A stretch of 64,000 nt of DNA from Salinisphaera sp. T31B1 (GTDB lineage Bacteria; Pseudomonadota; Gammaproteobacteria; Nevskiales; Salinisphaeraceae): assembly GCF_040361275.1 (NCBI RefSeq), contig NZ_APNH01000001.1:682001-746000 (forward strand), written 5' to 3'. Made by a program: the position numbers and the translations under genes. Shown piece by piece: positions 48,468 through 56,971 of this stretch. Positions within the stretch are counted from its first letter, which is position 1, and each line of letters begins with the position of its first letter. Below the pieces are notes generated by a model, which saw nothing but the letters and a program-made list of their open reading frames with translations, did no database searches and was not told the origin of the DNA.

Positions 48468-50594
48468 ATGAGTCAGGCATTGGCGATCGGTCAGGAGAGC
48501 TCCGCGGTTCATGCCGCCTTCGAGCCGCGCAGCATCGCGGTCGTGGGTGCGTCGGAGGATATGGGCAAGTTCGGCGGTCGTATCCTCCACTACCTCCTGC
48601 ATCACCGGTTTGCCGGCCAGATCTTTCCTGTCAACGCCACGCGCGACCAAGTCTGCGGGCTCGATGCCTATGCGTCGCTGGACGACCTCCCGAGCACCCC
48701 GGATCTGGTCGTCATCTGCGTGCCGCAGCGGCATGTGCACGGCGTCGTCGAATCAGCCGGGCGGCTGGGTGTCGGCGTGGCCGTGGTGGTCTCCAACGGT
48801 TTTGCCGATGCGGGCGATGAAGGTCGGCAACAGGAACAGGTGCTCGTAGCCCTGGCGCAACGCCATGGCCTCCGCTTGGTCGGGCCCAACTGTATGGGCT
48901 TCGTGTCCGCGGCGACCGGCGTCATCGTCTGTTCGTCGAATATCCTGGCCATCGACAGCGTGCCGACCGGCGGCGTCGGGTTCATCAGCCAGAGCGGCGC
49001 CGTGCTCATGGCGCTGATGGACTGCGGTTTTCGTCAGGGGATCGGCTTTTCCCACTGCGTCACGCTGGGCAACCAGGCCGATCTGGAGCTGTGTGACTTC
49101 GTCGAGTATCTGCTCGAGGACGACGCCACGCAGGTCATCTGCACCTATGTCGAAGGCTTGAAAGACGCGGAGCGCTTCCAGCGCCTGGCGCGTCGCGCTG
49201 CCGCCCAGAACAAGCCCTGGATCATGCTCAAGTCCGGCCGCACGGCGGCCGGCGCCGAAGCGGCCTATTCGCATACCGCGAGTCTGGCGGGCAGCTATCA
49301 GGCCTTCGAGACCGTCTGCCGCGAGAACGGCATCATTCTGGTCGAGGATGTCGAATCGCTGCTGTGTCTGGCGGCGATCCTGGAGAAGTTTCCCGGTCAG
49401 CGTCTGGACCGCGTGGCGCTGTCGTCGACTTCGGGGGGCAGCCTGGCGTTGTGTGCCGATCGGCTGTCCGATGAAGGCATCAAACTGGCCGAACTGTCGA
49501 GCGAAACACTCGACAAACTGCACGAGCACTATCCGGCGTCGGTTTCCAACCCCGTCGATATCGGTGTCGCCACGCAGGGTGCGCTGGGCCGGGTCGCACG
49601 GCCGACCGCCGAGATCCTGCTATCAGACCCGGGCGTGGATATCTTCCTGCCGGTACTGAGTACCGCACCGGACGTGCACGCGCTGACGCAGTGGTATATC
49701 GAAGGCGCCGAAGCCGCAGGCGACAAGCCGTATCTGGTGGTCTTGCAGCCGGCGGCTCTGGCCGACAGCACGCGTCTGGAGCTTCGCCGCCGAGGCATTG
49801 CCTTTGTCGATAGCTTCGACGCCCTGGCCCGTGCGCTCAGAGCCTGGAAACAGACGATGGCGGCGCCCCGCAAGCCCGCAGACTGCGAGCGTCCGGCGGG
49901 GCTGCCCGCACCGGGTACGATCGCCGCACCTTCCGGAGCGATGGACGAGACCCAGGCGAAGACGCTGCTGGATCGCTATGGCATCCGGACCAATCTGGGG
50001 GTGACCTGTACGACTCCCGAACAGGCAGGCGAGGCGGCCGCGAACATGCAATTCCCGGTGGTCGTGAAGATCGTATCGCCGGACATCGTGCACAAAAGCG
50101 ATATGGGCGGCGTAGCGCTCAATCTCGATAGCGTAGAGGCCGTCGAGCAGGCAGCCCGCGACATGGCCGCTCGCATCACCGCCGCCGACTCCAGTCTTCG
50201 ACTGGAAGGGTTTTCCGTGCAGGAGCAGGCCACCGGAAAGATGGAACTCGTGCTCGGTGTGAACACCGACGAACAGTTCGGTCCGATGATCGTGTTCGGC
50301 GCCGGCGGCACGCTGGTCGAGATTCTCTCCGACGTGGCGGTGGCCAGTGCGCCGGTCGCCCGTGCCACCGCGCGTGCCCTGCTCGAGCGGCTGCGTATTT
50401 ACAAGGTGCTGGCCGGCGCGCGTGGCAATGCGCCACTGGATATCGACGCGGTGGCTGAACAGATCGAGCGGCTGAGTTGGTTGGCCGAGGATTTCAAGGA
50501 CTCGTTGCAGGAACTGGATATCAACCCGTTGCTGGTCGACGACGAGGGGCGCGGCGCCGTGGCAGTGGATGCCCGGGCGCTGTTCAAGAAATAG
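48468..50594 (+). CDS. Acyl-CoA synthetase, NDP-forming
   Basis: A 708-residue fusion of the alpha (CoA-binding, ligase) and beta (ATP-grasp) parts of ADP-forming acyl-CoA synthetases. The N-terminal CoA-binding Rossmann domain starts RSIAVVGASEDMGKFGGRIL; the phospho-His is His269 in YSHTASLAGS; the ATP-grasp part includes VVKIVSPDIVHKSDMGG and DINPLLVDDEG. It would reversibly activate a carboxylic acid, conserving energy as ATP when run backward. GGAGG lies just before the ATG at 48468; an ATG 12 bp upstream is less well placed. It heads the unit that continues with the TctCBA importer. Confidence 0.9.
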   Translation: MSQALAIGQESSAVHAAFEPRSIAVVGASEDMGKFGGRILHYLLHHRFAGQIFPVNATRDQVCGLDAYASLDDLPSTPDLVVICVPQRHVHGVVESAGRLGVGVAVVVSNGFADAGDEGRQQEQVLVALAQRHGLRLVGPNCMGFVSAATGVIVCSSNILAIDSVPTGGVGFISQSGAVLMALMDCGFRQGIGFSHCVTLGNQADLELCDFVEYLLEDDATQVICTYVEGLKDAERFQRLARRAAAQNKPWIMLKSGRTAAGAEAAYSHTASLAGSYQAFETVCRENGIILVEDVESLLCLAAILEKFPGQRLDRVALSSTSGGSLALCADRLSDEGIKLAELSSETLDKLHEHYPASVSNPVDIGVATQGALGRVARPTAEILLSDPGVDIFLPVLSTAPDVHALTQWYIEGAEAAGDKPYLVVLQPAALADSTRLELRRRGIAFVDSFDALARALRAWKQTMAAPRKPADCERPAGLPAPGTIAAPSGAMDETQAKTLLDRYGIRTNLGVTCTTPEQAGEAAANMQFPVVVKIVSPDIVHKSDMGGVALNLDSVEAVEQAARDMAARITAADSSLRLEGFSVQEQATGKMELVLGVNTDEQFGPMIVFGAGGTLVEILSDVAVASAPVARATARALLERLRIYKVLAGARGNAPLDIDAVAEQIERLSWLAEDFKDSLQELDINPLLVDDEGRGAVAVDARALFKK

Positions 50595-50653
50595 TCAGCT
50601 GCCCTCGGGGACCGGGCTGACCACTATAAAAACGTGTGCAGAGGAGCATCGAC

Positions 50654-51628
50654 ATGACTGACAAAAAGACCAGAAAGGCGGCTAGAAAACTGCTCGCCGC
50701 CGGTTTGGCGGTAGCGGGCCTGATCGTCCAGACCACCGTGCTGGCCGCAACGTTTCCGGATCGGCCGGTGCGCCTGATCGTGCCGTATCCGCCGGGTGGA
50801 ACCAGCGATAACGTAGCGCGTTCGATCCAGCAGCCGCTGGAGAAAGCGCTTGGCCAGACGGTGATCATTGAAAACGTGTCGGGTAGTGCCGGCACTGTCG
50901 GTACGGCCGCTCTGGCTGATGCCAAGCCCGACGGCTATACGGTCGGCATCAATGCCAGCGCGACAATCACTACATCGCCGCATCTCACGCCCGTGAACTA
51001 CGATCTCGATTCGTTCGCGCCGGTGGCACGGGTCGCGATCTCGTATCTGGGCATTGCCGTACGCCCGGATTTCCCGGCCTCCAACTTCAAGGAGTTCGTC
51101 GAGTATGCAAAGACGCATCGGGTGACGGTGAGCAACACCGGCATCGGTGCGACGACCCATCTGTGTGTGGAAGCGCTCAAGAAGGAGACGGGCACGCAGC
51201 TGGTTCAGGTGCCCTTCAAAGGCTCGAGTCCATCGATGAACGCGGTTATCAACGGCCATATCGATGCCGTGTGCGATCCCGCGCTGATCAACCCCATGCA
51301 GAGCGGCATCCTCAAGCCTATCGTCACCCTGACGCCCGAGCGCTGGAAGGAAATCCCCGATACGCCGACCTACAAGGAAGCCACTGGCAAGGCGTTTCCG
51401 GTGACCAACTGGTACGTGGCGCTGGCACCGGCCGGCACCCCGGATGATCGTCTCCAGATACTGACCGATGCCTTCAAGCAGGCGCTGGATGATCCCGATC
51501 TGGCCAAACGCTTCGCGTCGATGGGCATCCAGCCCTATTTCTCGCCCTCTGCCGAAGTCGAGAAAGAACTCCACGAAGAGTTCGACACGCGCGGCGACAC
51601 GCTCAAGGACCTGGGTCTGACGCAGTAA
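50654..51628 (+). CDS. tctC: Tripartite tricarboxylate transporter substrate-binding protein (Bug family)
   Basis: Periplasmic receptor of 324 residues. The signal peptide (LLAAGLAVAGLIVQTTVLAA) is followed by FPDRPVRLIVPYPPGGTSDN, the typical Bug opening, and VPFKGSSPSMNAVINGHID later on. Ligands of this family are carboxylates bound by main-chain contacts, such as citrate, malate, nicotinate and terephthalate. AGAGGAG precedes the ATG at 50654. A perfect stem-loop separates it from tctB. Confidence 0.93.
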   Translation: MTDKKTRKAARKLLAAGLAVAGLIVQTTVLAATFPDRPVRLIVPYPPGGTSDNVARSIQQPLEKALGQTVIIENVSGSAGTVGTAALADAKPDGYTVGINASATITTSPHLTPVNYDLDSFAPVARVAISYLGIAVRPDFPASNFKEFVEYAKTHRVTVSNTGIGATTHLCVEALKKETGTQLVQVPFKGSSPSMNAVINGHIDAVCDPALINPMQSGILKPIVTLTPERWKEIPDTPTYKEATGKAFPVTNWYVALAPAGTPDDRLQILTDAFKQALDDPDLAKRFASMGIQPYFSPSAEVEKELHEEFDTRGDTLKDLGLTQ

Positions 51629-51639
51629 CGCAGTCGACG

Positions 51640-51671
51640 GCCGCCAACCATCGATCGGGGTGGTTGGCGGC
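51640..51671 (+). terminator. Intercistronic stem-loop between tctC and tctB
   Basis: GCCGCCAACCA (51640-51650) pairs perfectly over 11 bp with TGGTTGGCGGC (51661-51671) around a 10-base loop. There is no U-tract. It is likely to set the binding-protein to permease ratio. Confidence 0.6.
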
Positions 51672-51719
51672 GGTTGCCGCTACGTCCTTGCCTGTTTCCA
51701 GCTGACCGAGGCCGGTGTC

Positions 51720-52202
51720 ATGACGATCCGAAAGCTACATATCAGTGCCGGGTTATGGGGGGCCGTGATCGGCCTGCTGCTGATTTTCTGGCTGATACCC
51801 GAGTACATCAGTGTGCCGCCGGCTGCCAAGTTCACGCCGGGGCCGACGCCCCGCACCTTCCCGACGATTCTCGCGTGGGCGCTGGTCGTATCCGGGATCG
51901 GGTCGATGATCATTGACATGCTTGCACGGCCGGTGGCCCAGACCGCGCCCGCCTACCGGCTCGACTGGAAGACAGCGCTGCTGATCGCCGGGCTGATCGC
52001 GCTGTACGTGCTGTTGTTTCACTGGGCCGGCTTTACTGTGACGACCGTGATCGTGCTGTTCGGTTTTCTCTGGTTGCTGTCGCCGCTTGGCGTATTGCCG
52101 GCAGCCGGCGTCTCGGTGGCGGTGACGCTGATCATCGTTGCCCTGTTTTCCACGCTCCTGCAGATACCGCTGCCGGAGAGCTTTCCGGCACTGGGTCTTT
52201 AA
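51720..52202 (+). CDS. tctB: Tripartite tricarboxylate transporter small permease
   Basis: A 160-residue membrane protein with four predicted helices, the TctB pattern, including the amphipathic segment around FTPGPTPRTFPTILA after helix 1. The ATG at 51720 is chosen; upstream in-frame codons lie in the stem-loop. TctA follows after 42 bp. Confidence 0.88.
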   Translation: MTIRKLHISAGLWGAVIGLLLIFWLIPEYISVPPAAKFTPGPTPRTFPTILAWALVVSGIGSMIIDMLARPVAQTAPAYRLDWKTALLIAGLIALYVLLFHWAGFTVTTVIVLFGFLWLLSPLGVLPAAGVSVAVTLIIVALFSTLLQIPLPESFPALGL

Positions 52203-52244
52203 CAGCGAGCTGCGGACGGTTCGCATCATTCGCGGTATACGCAT

Positions 52245-53786
52245 ATGAACTACATGCCGGAAATCATCGGTTACTTCACGGACTGGCATCTGCTGGTGTT
52301 CCTGCCGCTGGGTGTGCTGATCGGAATCGTGGTGGGCGCCATTCCGGGCCTGACCGCGACGATGACGATCGGCCTGCTGCTGCCGTTCACGTTCACGCTC
52401 ACGCCGTTGCCCGCCTTCATCCTGCTCATCGGCATCTTCAAAGGGGCGATGTTCGGTGGCTCGATCGCGGCGATTCTGCTGGGTTGCCCGGGCACGCCGG
52501 CGGCTGCCTGTACCATGCTCGAAGGCGTGCCGATGGCGCGCAACGGCCGCGCGAGTGCCGCACTCGATGCGGCGTTGTGGTCGTCCTTTCTCGGCGATCT
52601 GATGTCCACGGTCGCGCTGCTGTTCGCTGCCACCTATATCGCACGGGTCGCCGGTGTCCTCGGGCCGCCGGAATTCTTCGCACTCATGCTGCTCGCACTC
52701 ACGATCATCGCCGCCATCTCGGCCGAAGGCGTGGTCAAGGGCATCATTGCCGGTTGTCTGGGACTGCTTGCCGGCACCGTAGGATTGGATCTGGTGTATG
52801 GCAGCGCGCGTCTGACGTTCGGCCAGCCCGAGCTGAATCAGGGCCTGGCGTTCATCCCCATTCTGGTGGGGCTGTTCGCGCTACCCGATATTTTTCTGCA
52901 CTATTTCAAGACCGACAAGGCCGTTGACGATTCCAGCCGTGTCGCCGCGATGACCGACGACGGCATGAGAAAGGGCGAACTGAGGATGATCGCGCCCACC
53001 ATCGGCCGCAGCGGGCTGCTGGGCATGGTGCTCGGCGCCGTGCCAGGCGTGGGGGCGACGATCAGCACCTTCATGGCCTACGGCATCTCCCGCAACTATG
53101 CGCCGGACCGGGCGGAGTACGGCAAAGGCGCAATTTCGGGCGTCGCGGCCGCGGAGTCGGCCAACAGTGCCAACGGCGGCGCCACGCTCATTCCCCTGCT
53201 CACCCTGGGCGTGCCCGGCGATATCGTGACCGCAGTGTTGCTGGGCGCATTCCAGTATCACGGCCTGGCGCCCGGTCCGCTGCTGTTCAAAAGCCACATG
53301 GGGCTGGTATATGCGCTGCTGATCGCGGTGCTGATCTCCAGTTTCCTGGTCTTCGTCGTGGGCAAGCTAACCTACCGGCGGATCGCGTTGATCGCCGGTA
53401 TCCGGGCCGAGTATCTCTATCCGGTGATCATCGTGCTGGCGATCGTCGGCTCGTATGCGCTGTCCAACACGATGTACAACGTGTACGTGCTGATCGGTGC
53501 CGGCGTGCTGGGGCTGCTGTTCCGGCGCCTGCGGATTCCGGCCCCGGCGTTTCTCATCGGCTTCGTGCTCTCGCCGCTGATCGAAGACAACCTTCGCCGA
53601 ACGCTGTTGATATCCGGCGGCGACGTATCGGCGCTGTATGCCAGCCCGACGAGCATCGTCATGTATGCGCTGACCGCGATCATCGTGGTCGTGACGATCG
53701 TCCGCCGCATCCGTTATGTACGCAGCGCCGGGGCTGATGCGCCGGAGGAATACGTGGCCCCGGAATTGTCGGAATCGGTGAAATAG
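52245..53786 (+). CDS. tctA: Tripartite tricarboxylate transporter large permease
   Basis: A 513-residue permease with about 12 hydrophobic segments. Family motifs are GAIPGLTATMTIGLLLPFTF, YGGSIAAILL-like FGGSIAAILLGCPGTPAA, and their inverted-repeat counterpart GAVPGVGATISTFMAYG with SANSANGGATLIPLLTLGVPG. It imports the carboxylate handed over by TctC, driven by an ion gradient. The hydratase-2 homologue follows after 39 bp. Confidence 0.94.
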   Translation: MNYMPEIIGYFTDWHLLVFLPLGVLIGIVVGAIPGLTATMTIGLLLPFTFTLTPLPAFILLIGIFKGAMFGGSIAAILLGCPGTPAAACTMLEGVPMARNGRASAALDAALWSSFLGDLMSTVALLFAATYIARVAGVLGPPEFFALMLLALTIIAAISAEGVVKGIIAGCLGLLAGTVGLDLVYGSARLTFGQPELNQGLAFIPILVGLFALPDIFLHYFKTDKAVDDSSRVAAMTDDGMRKGELRMIAPTIGRSGLLGMVLGAVPGVGATISTFMAYGISRNYAPDRAEYGKGAISGVAAAESANSANGGATLIPLLTLGVPGDIVTAVLLGAFQYHGLAPGPLLFKSHMGLVYALLIAVLISSFLVFVVGKLTYRRIALIAGIRAEYLYPVIIVLAIVGSYALSNTMYNVYVLIGAGVLGLLFRRLRIPAPAFLIGFVLSPLIEDNLRRTLLISGGDVSALYASPTSIVMYALTAIIVVVTIVRRIRYVRSAGADAPEEYVAPELSESVK

Positions 53787-53825
53787 CATGCGCTCCGAAC
53801 AGATCGATCCCATCGAGATACAGTC

Positions 53826-54716
53826 ATGAACGAGACCCTGCCCGATATCGAATGCGGCGTGTTTGCACGTAAACAGGCTACGTGGAGCGAGTTCGACGGC
53901 CTGCTGTACGGCGTCGGTATCGGCGCCGGCACACAGGACTTCGAGTCCGAGCTGGCCTTCACGACCGAGAATTCTCGGGACGTGTCGTTCAAGATGCTGC
54001 CGACCTTCGGTCTGGTGCTGGTCGGCGGTGAAAAGGAAATGCTCGACCGCTACGGGCTTTCCGAGAACAACGTGCTGTTGATGTCCGAATCACTGCGCCT
54101 GGCGCGCGATCTGCCGAGCCAGGGGGCAGTCGATATCGTCAAGCGCGTAATCGCCGTCGACGACCATCATGCCGGGCGCGTGGTCACGATGACCGCCGAA
54201 GCGCTCGACCAGGCCGACGGTAGTCAATTGTTCGAAACACGGTCGCGGCTGCTCGTGCGCGATCCCGAGACGAACCGCCGTGCCGCGTCGGCCGCCGACC
54301 GTCGTACCAATCGAAGCCGGGCGCACGACGAGCCGGCGGTGGTGGCCAGCCGCGAGTTCCATATTCCGCAGAATCAGGCCTTGGTGTACCGCCTGTCGGC
54401 CGGTCGCAATCCGCTGCACTCCGATCCCGCGTCGGCCGCCCTGGTCGGTTACCACGCGCCGATCCTGCATGGCCGCTGCACGCTCGGATTCTGTGTGCGC
54501 CAGATTCTGTTTCACCACGGCGCGCCGGCCGGTCATGCCGCGCTGTCGTTCATCGAGGCCACCTTCGCCGCACCGGTATGGCCGAACGAAACCCTCGTTC
54601 AACGTTTTTTTGATGCCCCCGCGGCGGCCGAGGGCGGCTTCGAGGTTCGCCGTGCGGCTGACGACCAGATCGTCATGGCACGCGGACGTTATCAGCTGCG
54701 CAAGCCGAGCGACTGA
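53826..54716 (+). CDS. Hydratase-2 (MaoC double hot-dog) family protein with altered active site
   Basis: A 296-residue protein with the double hot-dog layout of eukaryotic-type (R)-specific enoyl-CoA hydratase 2. The N-terminal half has YGVGIGAGTQD and MLPTFGLVLVG; the C-terminal half carries the hydratase motif as YRLSAGRNPLHSDP (188-201) and ILHGRCTLGF. The catalytic pair is normally Asp and His in GDxNPLH; here His198 is kept, but the Asp position is Gly193. The canonical hydration of trans-2-enoyl-CoA may therefore be lost or changed. It sits between the TctA gene and a crotonase in the same operon. Confidence 0.82.
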   Translation: MNETLPDIECGVFARKQATWSEFDGLLYGVGIGAGTQDFESELAFTTENSRDVSFKMLPTFGLVLVGGEKEMLDRYGLSENNVLLMSESLRLARDLPSQGAVDIVKRVIAVDDHHAGRVVTMTAEALDQADGSQLFETRSRLLVRDPETNRRAASAADRRTNRSRAHDEPAVVASREFHIPQNQALVYRLSAGRNPLHSDPASAALVGYHAPILHGRCTLGFCVRQILFHHGAPAGHAALSFIEATFAAPVWPNETLVQRFFDAPAAAEGGFEVRRAADDQIVMARGRYQLRKPSD

Positions 54717-54781
54717 GCGCCGCGTGTTGGTACGACTCGAACCATTGATTTGTTAACCCATTCATAACAGGAGACTCGAAC

Positions 54782-55528
54782 TTGACTGAAGCAGCCGTAA
54801 CCTATGAATCCGAAGGCGCGATCGCCACGATCACGATCAACCGTCCGGACAAGCTCAACTCGATCAACAAGGAGGTCGAAGACCAGCTGGCCGACGCGTG
54901 GGCGCGTTTCGAAGCCGGTGATGATCGCGTAGCGATCCTGACCGGTGCGGGCGACAAGGCCTTCTCGGCCGGCAAGGATCTCAAGTCCTCCGCACCGCCG
55001 AACTTCACGCGGTTCACCCCGGGCGTCGGCGTCAAGCTGACCAAGCCGGTCATCGCCGCGGTTGAAGGCTGGTGTATCGGCGGCGCGCTCACGCTGGTCC
55101 AGATGTGCGACCTGTGCGTGGTCAGCGAGAACACGAAGTTCGTCTATCCCGAGCCCAAGGTCGGCTTCGCCGGCGGCCTGATCGCATCGCTGGCCGCGCG
55201 TATCCCCCACAAGGTGGCAATGGAGCTCATGCTCCTGGGCGAGGAAGTCAGCGGTCAGCGCATGTACGACGTCGGTTTTGCCAATCGTATCGTGCCCAAG
55301 GGCCAGGTCATGGACGAGGCCAATCGACTGGCACGCAGCCTGGCCGAGAATGCGCCGCTGGTCATGGCCATGCTCAAGGAGTTCGCCAACTTCAGCCTGC
55401 CGCCGAGCCCGGTCGAGCACGCCGGGTTCGCCCAGCGCGTGCTGCAGACCGTCTTCGACAGCGAGGACTACCAGGAAGGCTTTGCCAGCGTTCGTGAAAA
55501 ACGCAAGCCGACATTCACCGGCCGTTAG
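54782..55528 (+). CDS. Crotonase (enoyl-CoA hydratase/isomerase) family protein
   Basis: A 248-residue crotonase-fold enzyme. The oxyanion-hole segments are FSAGKDL and EGWCIGGALTL. Of the two catalytic glutamates of enoyl-CoA hydratase, the one in PEP (Glu124) is kept, while the other position is Thr104 (GGALTLVQMCD in place of GGGCELA). Single-Glu crotonases include isomerases, dehalogenases, hydrolases and lyases. The start is TTG at 54782, supported by AGGAG eight bases upstream. It belongs to the operon with the hydratase-2 homologue upstream and a GST downstream. Confidence 0.85.
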   Translation: MTEAAVTYESEGAIATITINRPDKLNSINKEVEDQLADAWARFEAGDDRVAILTGAGDKAFSAGKDLKSSAPPNFTRFTPGVGVKLTKPVIAAVEGWCIGGALTLVQMCDLCVVSENTKFVYPEPKVGFAGGLIASLAARIPHKVAMELMLLGEEVSGQRMYDVGFANRIVPKGQVMDEANRLARSLAENAPLVMAMLKEFANFSLPPSPVEHAGFAQRVLQTVFDSEDYQEGFASVREKRKPTFTGR

Positions 55529-55643
55529 GGCGCATCGAGGTTCCGTGCGGGCCCGGCGCCGGCCGAGCCCGTCGTGACGAGGGCTCGCACGACTTCGTAA
55601 TGCCCCGGCAGACAGGACATGCCAACTTTTCAAGGAAACGACC

Positions 55644-56237
55644 ATGAAGCTATTCATTTCGCCGACCTCTCCCTATGCGCGTCTGTGCCGTGCAGTGATC
55701 ATCGAAAAGGGTCTCACCGACCAGGTCGAACTGGACAAGACCGACCCCTGGCAATCCGATCCGGCGCTGGTCGAGGCGAACACGTTCTCCAAGATCCCGT
55801 CGCTGGTGCTCGACGACGGCGAGGTGCTGACCGAAAGCCTGCTCATTTCTCAGTACCTCGATGGCCAGGCGGGCGGCAAGTCGTTGGTCGACGATGCCGA
55901 CCGCACGAAAGTGTTCAAGAAGCTGGGCGTTGCGTTCGGCTTTATCGATGCGGCGGTGGCCATCGCGTCGGCCGGAAAGTTCAAGAACGATCTGAGCGAC
56001 GATGCGATCATCACTCGTCGGCATGCAGCGATCGAGCGCAGCCTGCCCTTGCTCGACCAGCTGCCGGTGGGCGACCCGAGTACGCCGGACCTCGGTGATC
56101 TGGCCCTCGCGGTCGCCCTCGGCTATCTCGACTTCCGGTTCAAGGAGTTCGACTGGCGCGCCAATGCGCCGCAGATCAGCCAGTGGTACAAAGAGATCGC
56201 ATCGCGGCCGGCCCTGAACGAGACGATGCCGGGCTAG
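55644..56237 (+). CDS. Glutathione S-transferase family protein
   Basis: A 197-residue cytosolic GST: an N-terminal thioredoxin-fold domain starting MKLFISPTSPYARL, the cis-Pro and gamma-Glu-binding region FSKIPSLVLDDGEVLTESLLI, and a helical C-terminal domain. There is no active-site Cys; Ser or Tyr of SPTSPY would activate glutathione. AAGGAAACGACC precedes the ATG. The place between a crotonase and a thiol dioxygenase suggests thiol addition to or removal from an activated (acrylyl-type) acid, rather than general detoxification; this is an inference. Confidence 0.85.
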   Translation: MKLFISPTSPYARLCRAVIIEKGLTDQVELDKTDPWQSDPALVEANTFSKIPSLVLDDGEVLTESLLISQYLDGQAGGKSLVDDADRTKVFKKLGVAFGFIDAAVAIASAGKFKNDLSDDAIITRRHAAIERSLPLLDQLPVGDPSTPDLGDLALAVALGYLDFRFKEFDWRANAPQISQWYKEIASRPALNETMPG

Positions 56238-56287
56238 CGGCCGGCCCCCGCCGGATTCGACGTTTTTTCAACTATCGAGTACTGCCT

Positions 56288-56887
56288 ATGCAAGCAACAG
56301 AATCGAATCTGTCGCGTCTGTCGACGTTCGTTCGGCAGATGACGGTGTTGACGCGCGACGCGGGGGCCGATGAACCGGCCATCCTGGCGCGTGGCACGGA
56401 GCACCTGTCGGCGCTGATCGCGCACGACGACTGGCTGCCGGACTACTGTGCCCAGCCGCATCCGGAGTACTACCAGCAGTATCTGCTGCACTGTGATCCG
56501 GAGGAGCGTTTTTCGGTGGTGAGTTTCGTCTGGGGGCCGGGCCAGACCACCCCCGTACACGACCACACCGTCTGGGGGCTGGTCGGCATGTTGCGCGGCA
56601 AGGAGATCGGCCGTCGGTTCGCCTTCGAGGGCGACCGGCTGGTTGAACAGGACAGCGATATTCTCGAGCCGGGCCAGATCGATGCGGTGTCGCCCAGCGT
56701 GGGCGATATCCATTCGGTCGCCAATGCCTACGACGACCGTGTCTCGATCAGTATTCATGTCTATGGTGGCAATATCGGCAAGGTGCGCCGACACGTGTTC
56801 GATATCGGCACCGGCCAGGCGAAAGACTTCGTGTCCGGCTACGCCAACGACCGATTGCCTAACCTCTGGTCCCAGGAACACGGCTGA
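56288..56887 (+). CDS. Thiol dioxygenase, 3-mercaptopropionate dioxygenase type
   Basis: A 199-residue non-haem iron cupin of the cysteine dioxygenase family. Fe ligands are His91 and His93 (VHDHTVWG) and His142 (GDIHSVAN). The Ser155-His157-Tyr159 triad (SISIHVYG) and a Gln (YQQYLLH, 62-68) in place of the carboxylate-binding Arg of cysteine dioxygenase are features of 3-mercaptopropionate dioxygenases of Pseudomonas and Azotobacter. No Cys follows the HxH motif, so the Cys-Tyr cross-link of animal enzymes is absent. The product would be 3-sulfinopropionate. ATG 56288 opens the conserved region. A strong stem-loop follows, then a convergent IclR gene. Confidence 0.85.
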   Translation: MQATESNLSRLSTFVRQMTVLTRDAGADEPAILARGTEHLSALIAHDDWLPDYCAQPHPEYYQQYLLHCDPEERFSVVSFVWGPGQTTPVHDHTVWGLVGMLRGKEIGRRFAFEGDRLVEQDSDILEPGQIDAVSPSVGDIHSVANAYDDRVSISIHVYGGNIGKVRRHVFDIGTGQAKDFVSGYANDRLPNLWSQEHG

Positions 56888-56911
56888 CGCCGGCAGGACG
56901 GTTTGCGCTAG

Positions 56912-56945
56912 CCGCCGGGATCGGCCGAAAGAGGCCGCCCGGCGG
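56912..56945. terminator. Bidirectional stem-loop between thiol dioxygenase and iclR
   Basis: CCGCCGGG (56912-56919) pairs with CCCGGCGG (56938-56945), continued inside by CGGCC (56922-56926) with GGCCG (56933-56937), a two-base bulge and a GAAAGA loop. It lies between converging genes. Confidence 0.6.
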
Positions 56946-56971
56946 TGCGCGACCCGGCCTCGGTCAGCCGG

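Noticed and set aside
53826-54716. Itaconyl-CoA or mesaconyl-CoA hydratase of an itaconate pathway with the upstream CoA-transferase
   Set aside because: The protein has the hydratase-2 double hot-dog layout, its Asp is missing, and no citramalyl-CoA lyase gene is present; the CoA-transferase is in another operon.
56288-56887. Cysteine dioxygenase
   Set aside because: The carboxylate-binding Arg is replaced by Gln and there is no cross-linking Cys, features of 3-mercaptopropionate dioxygenases.
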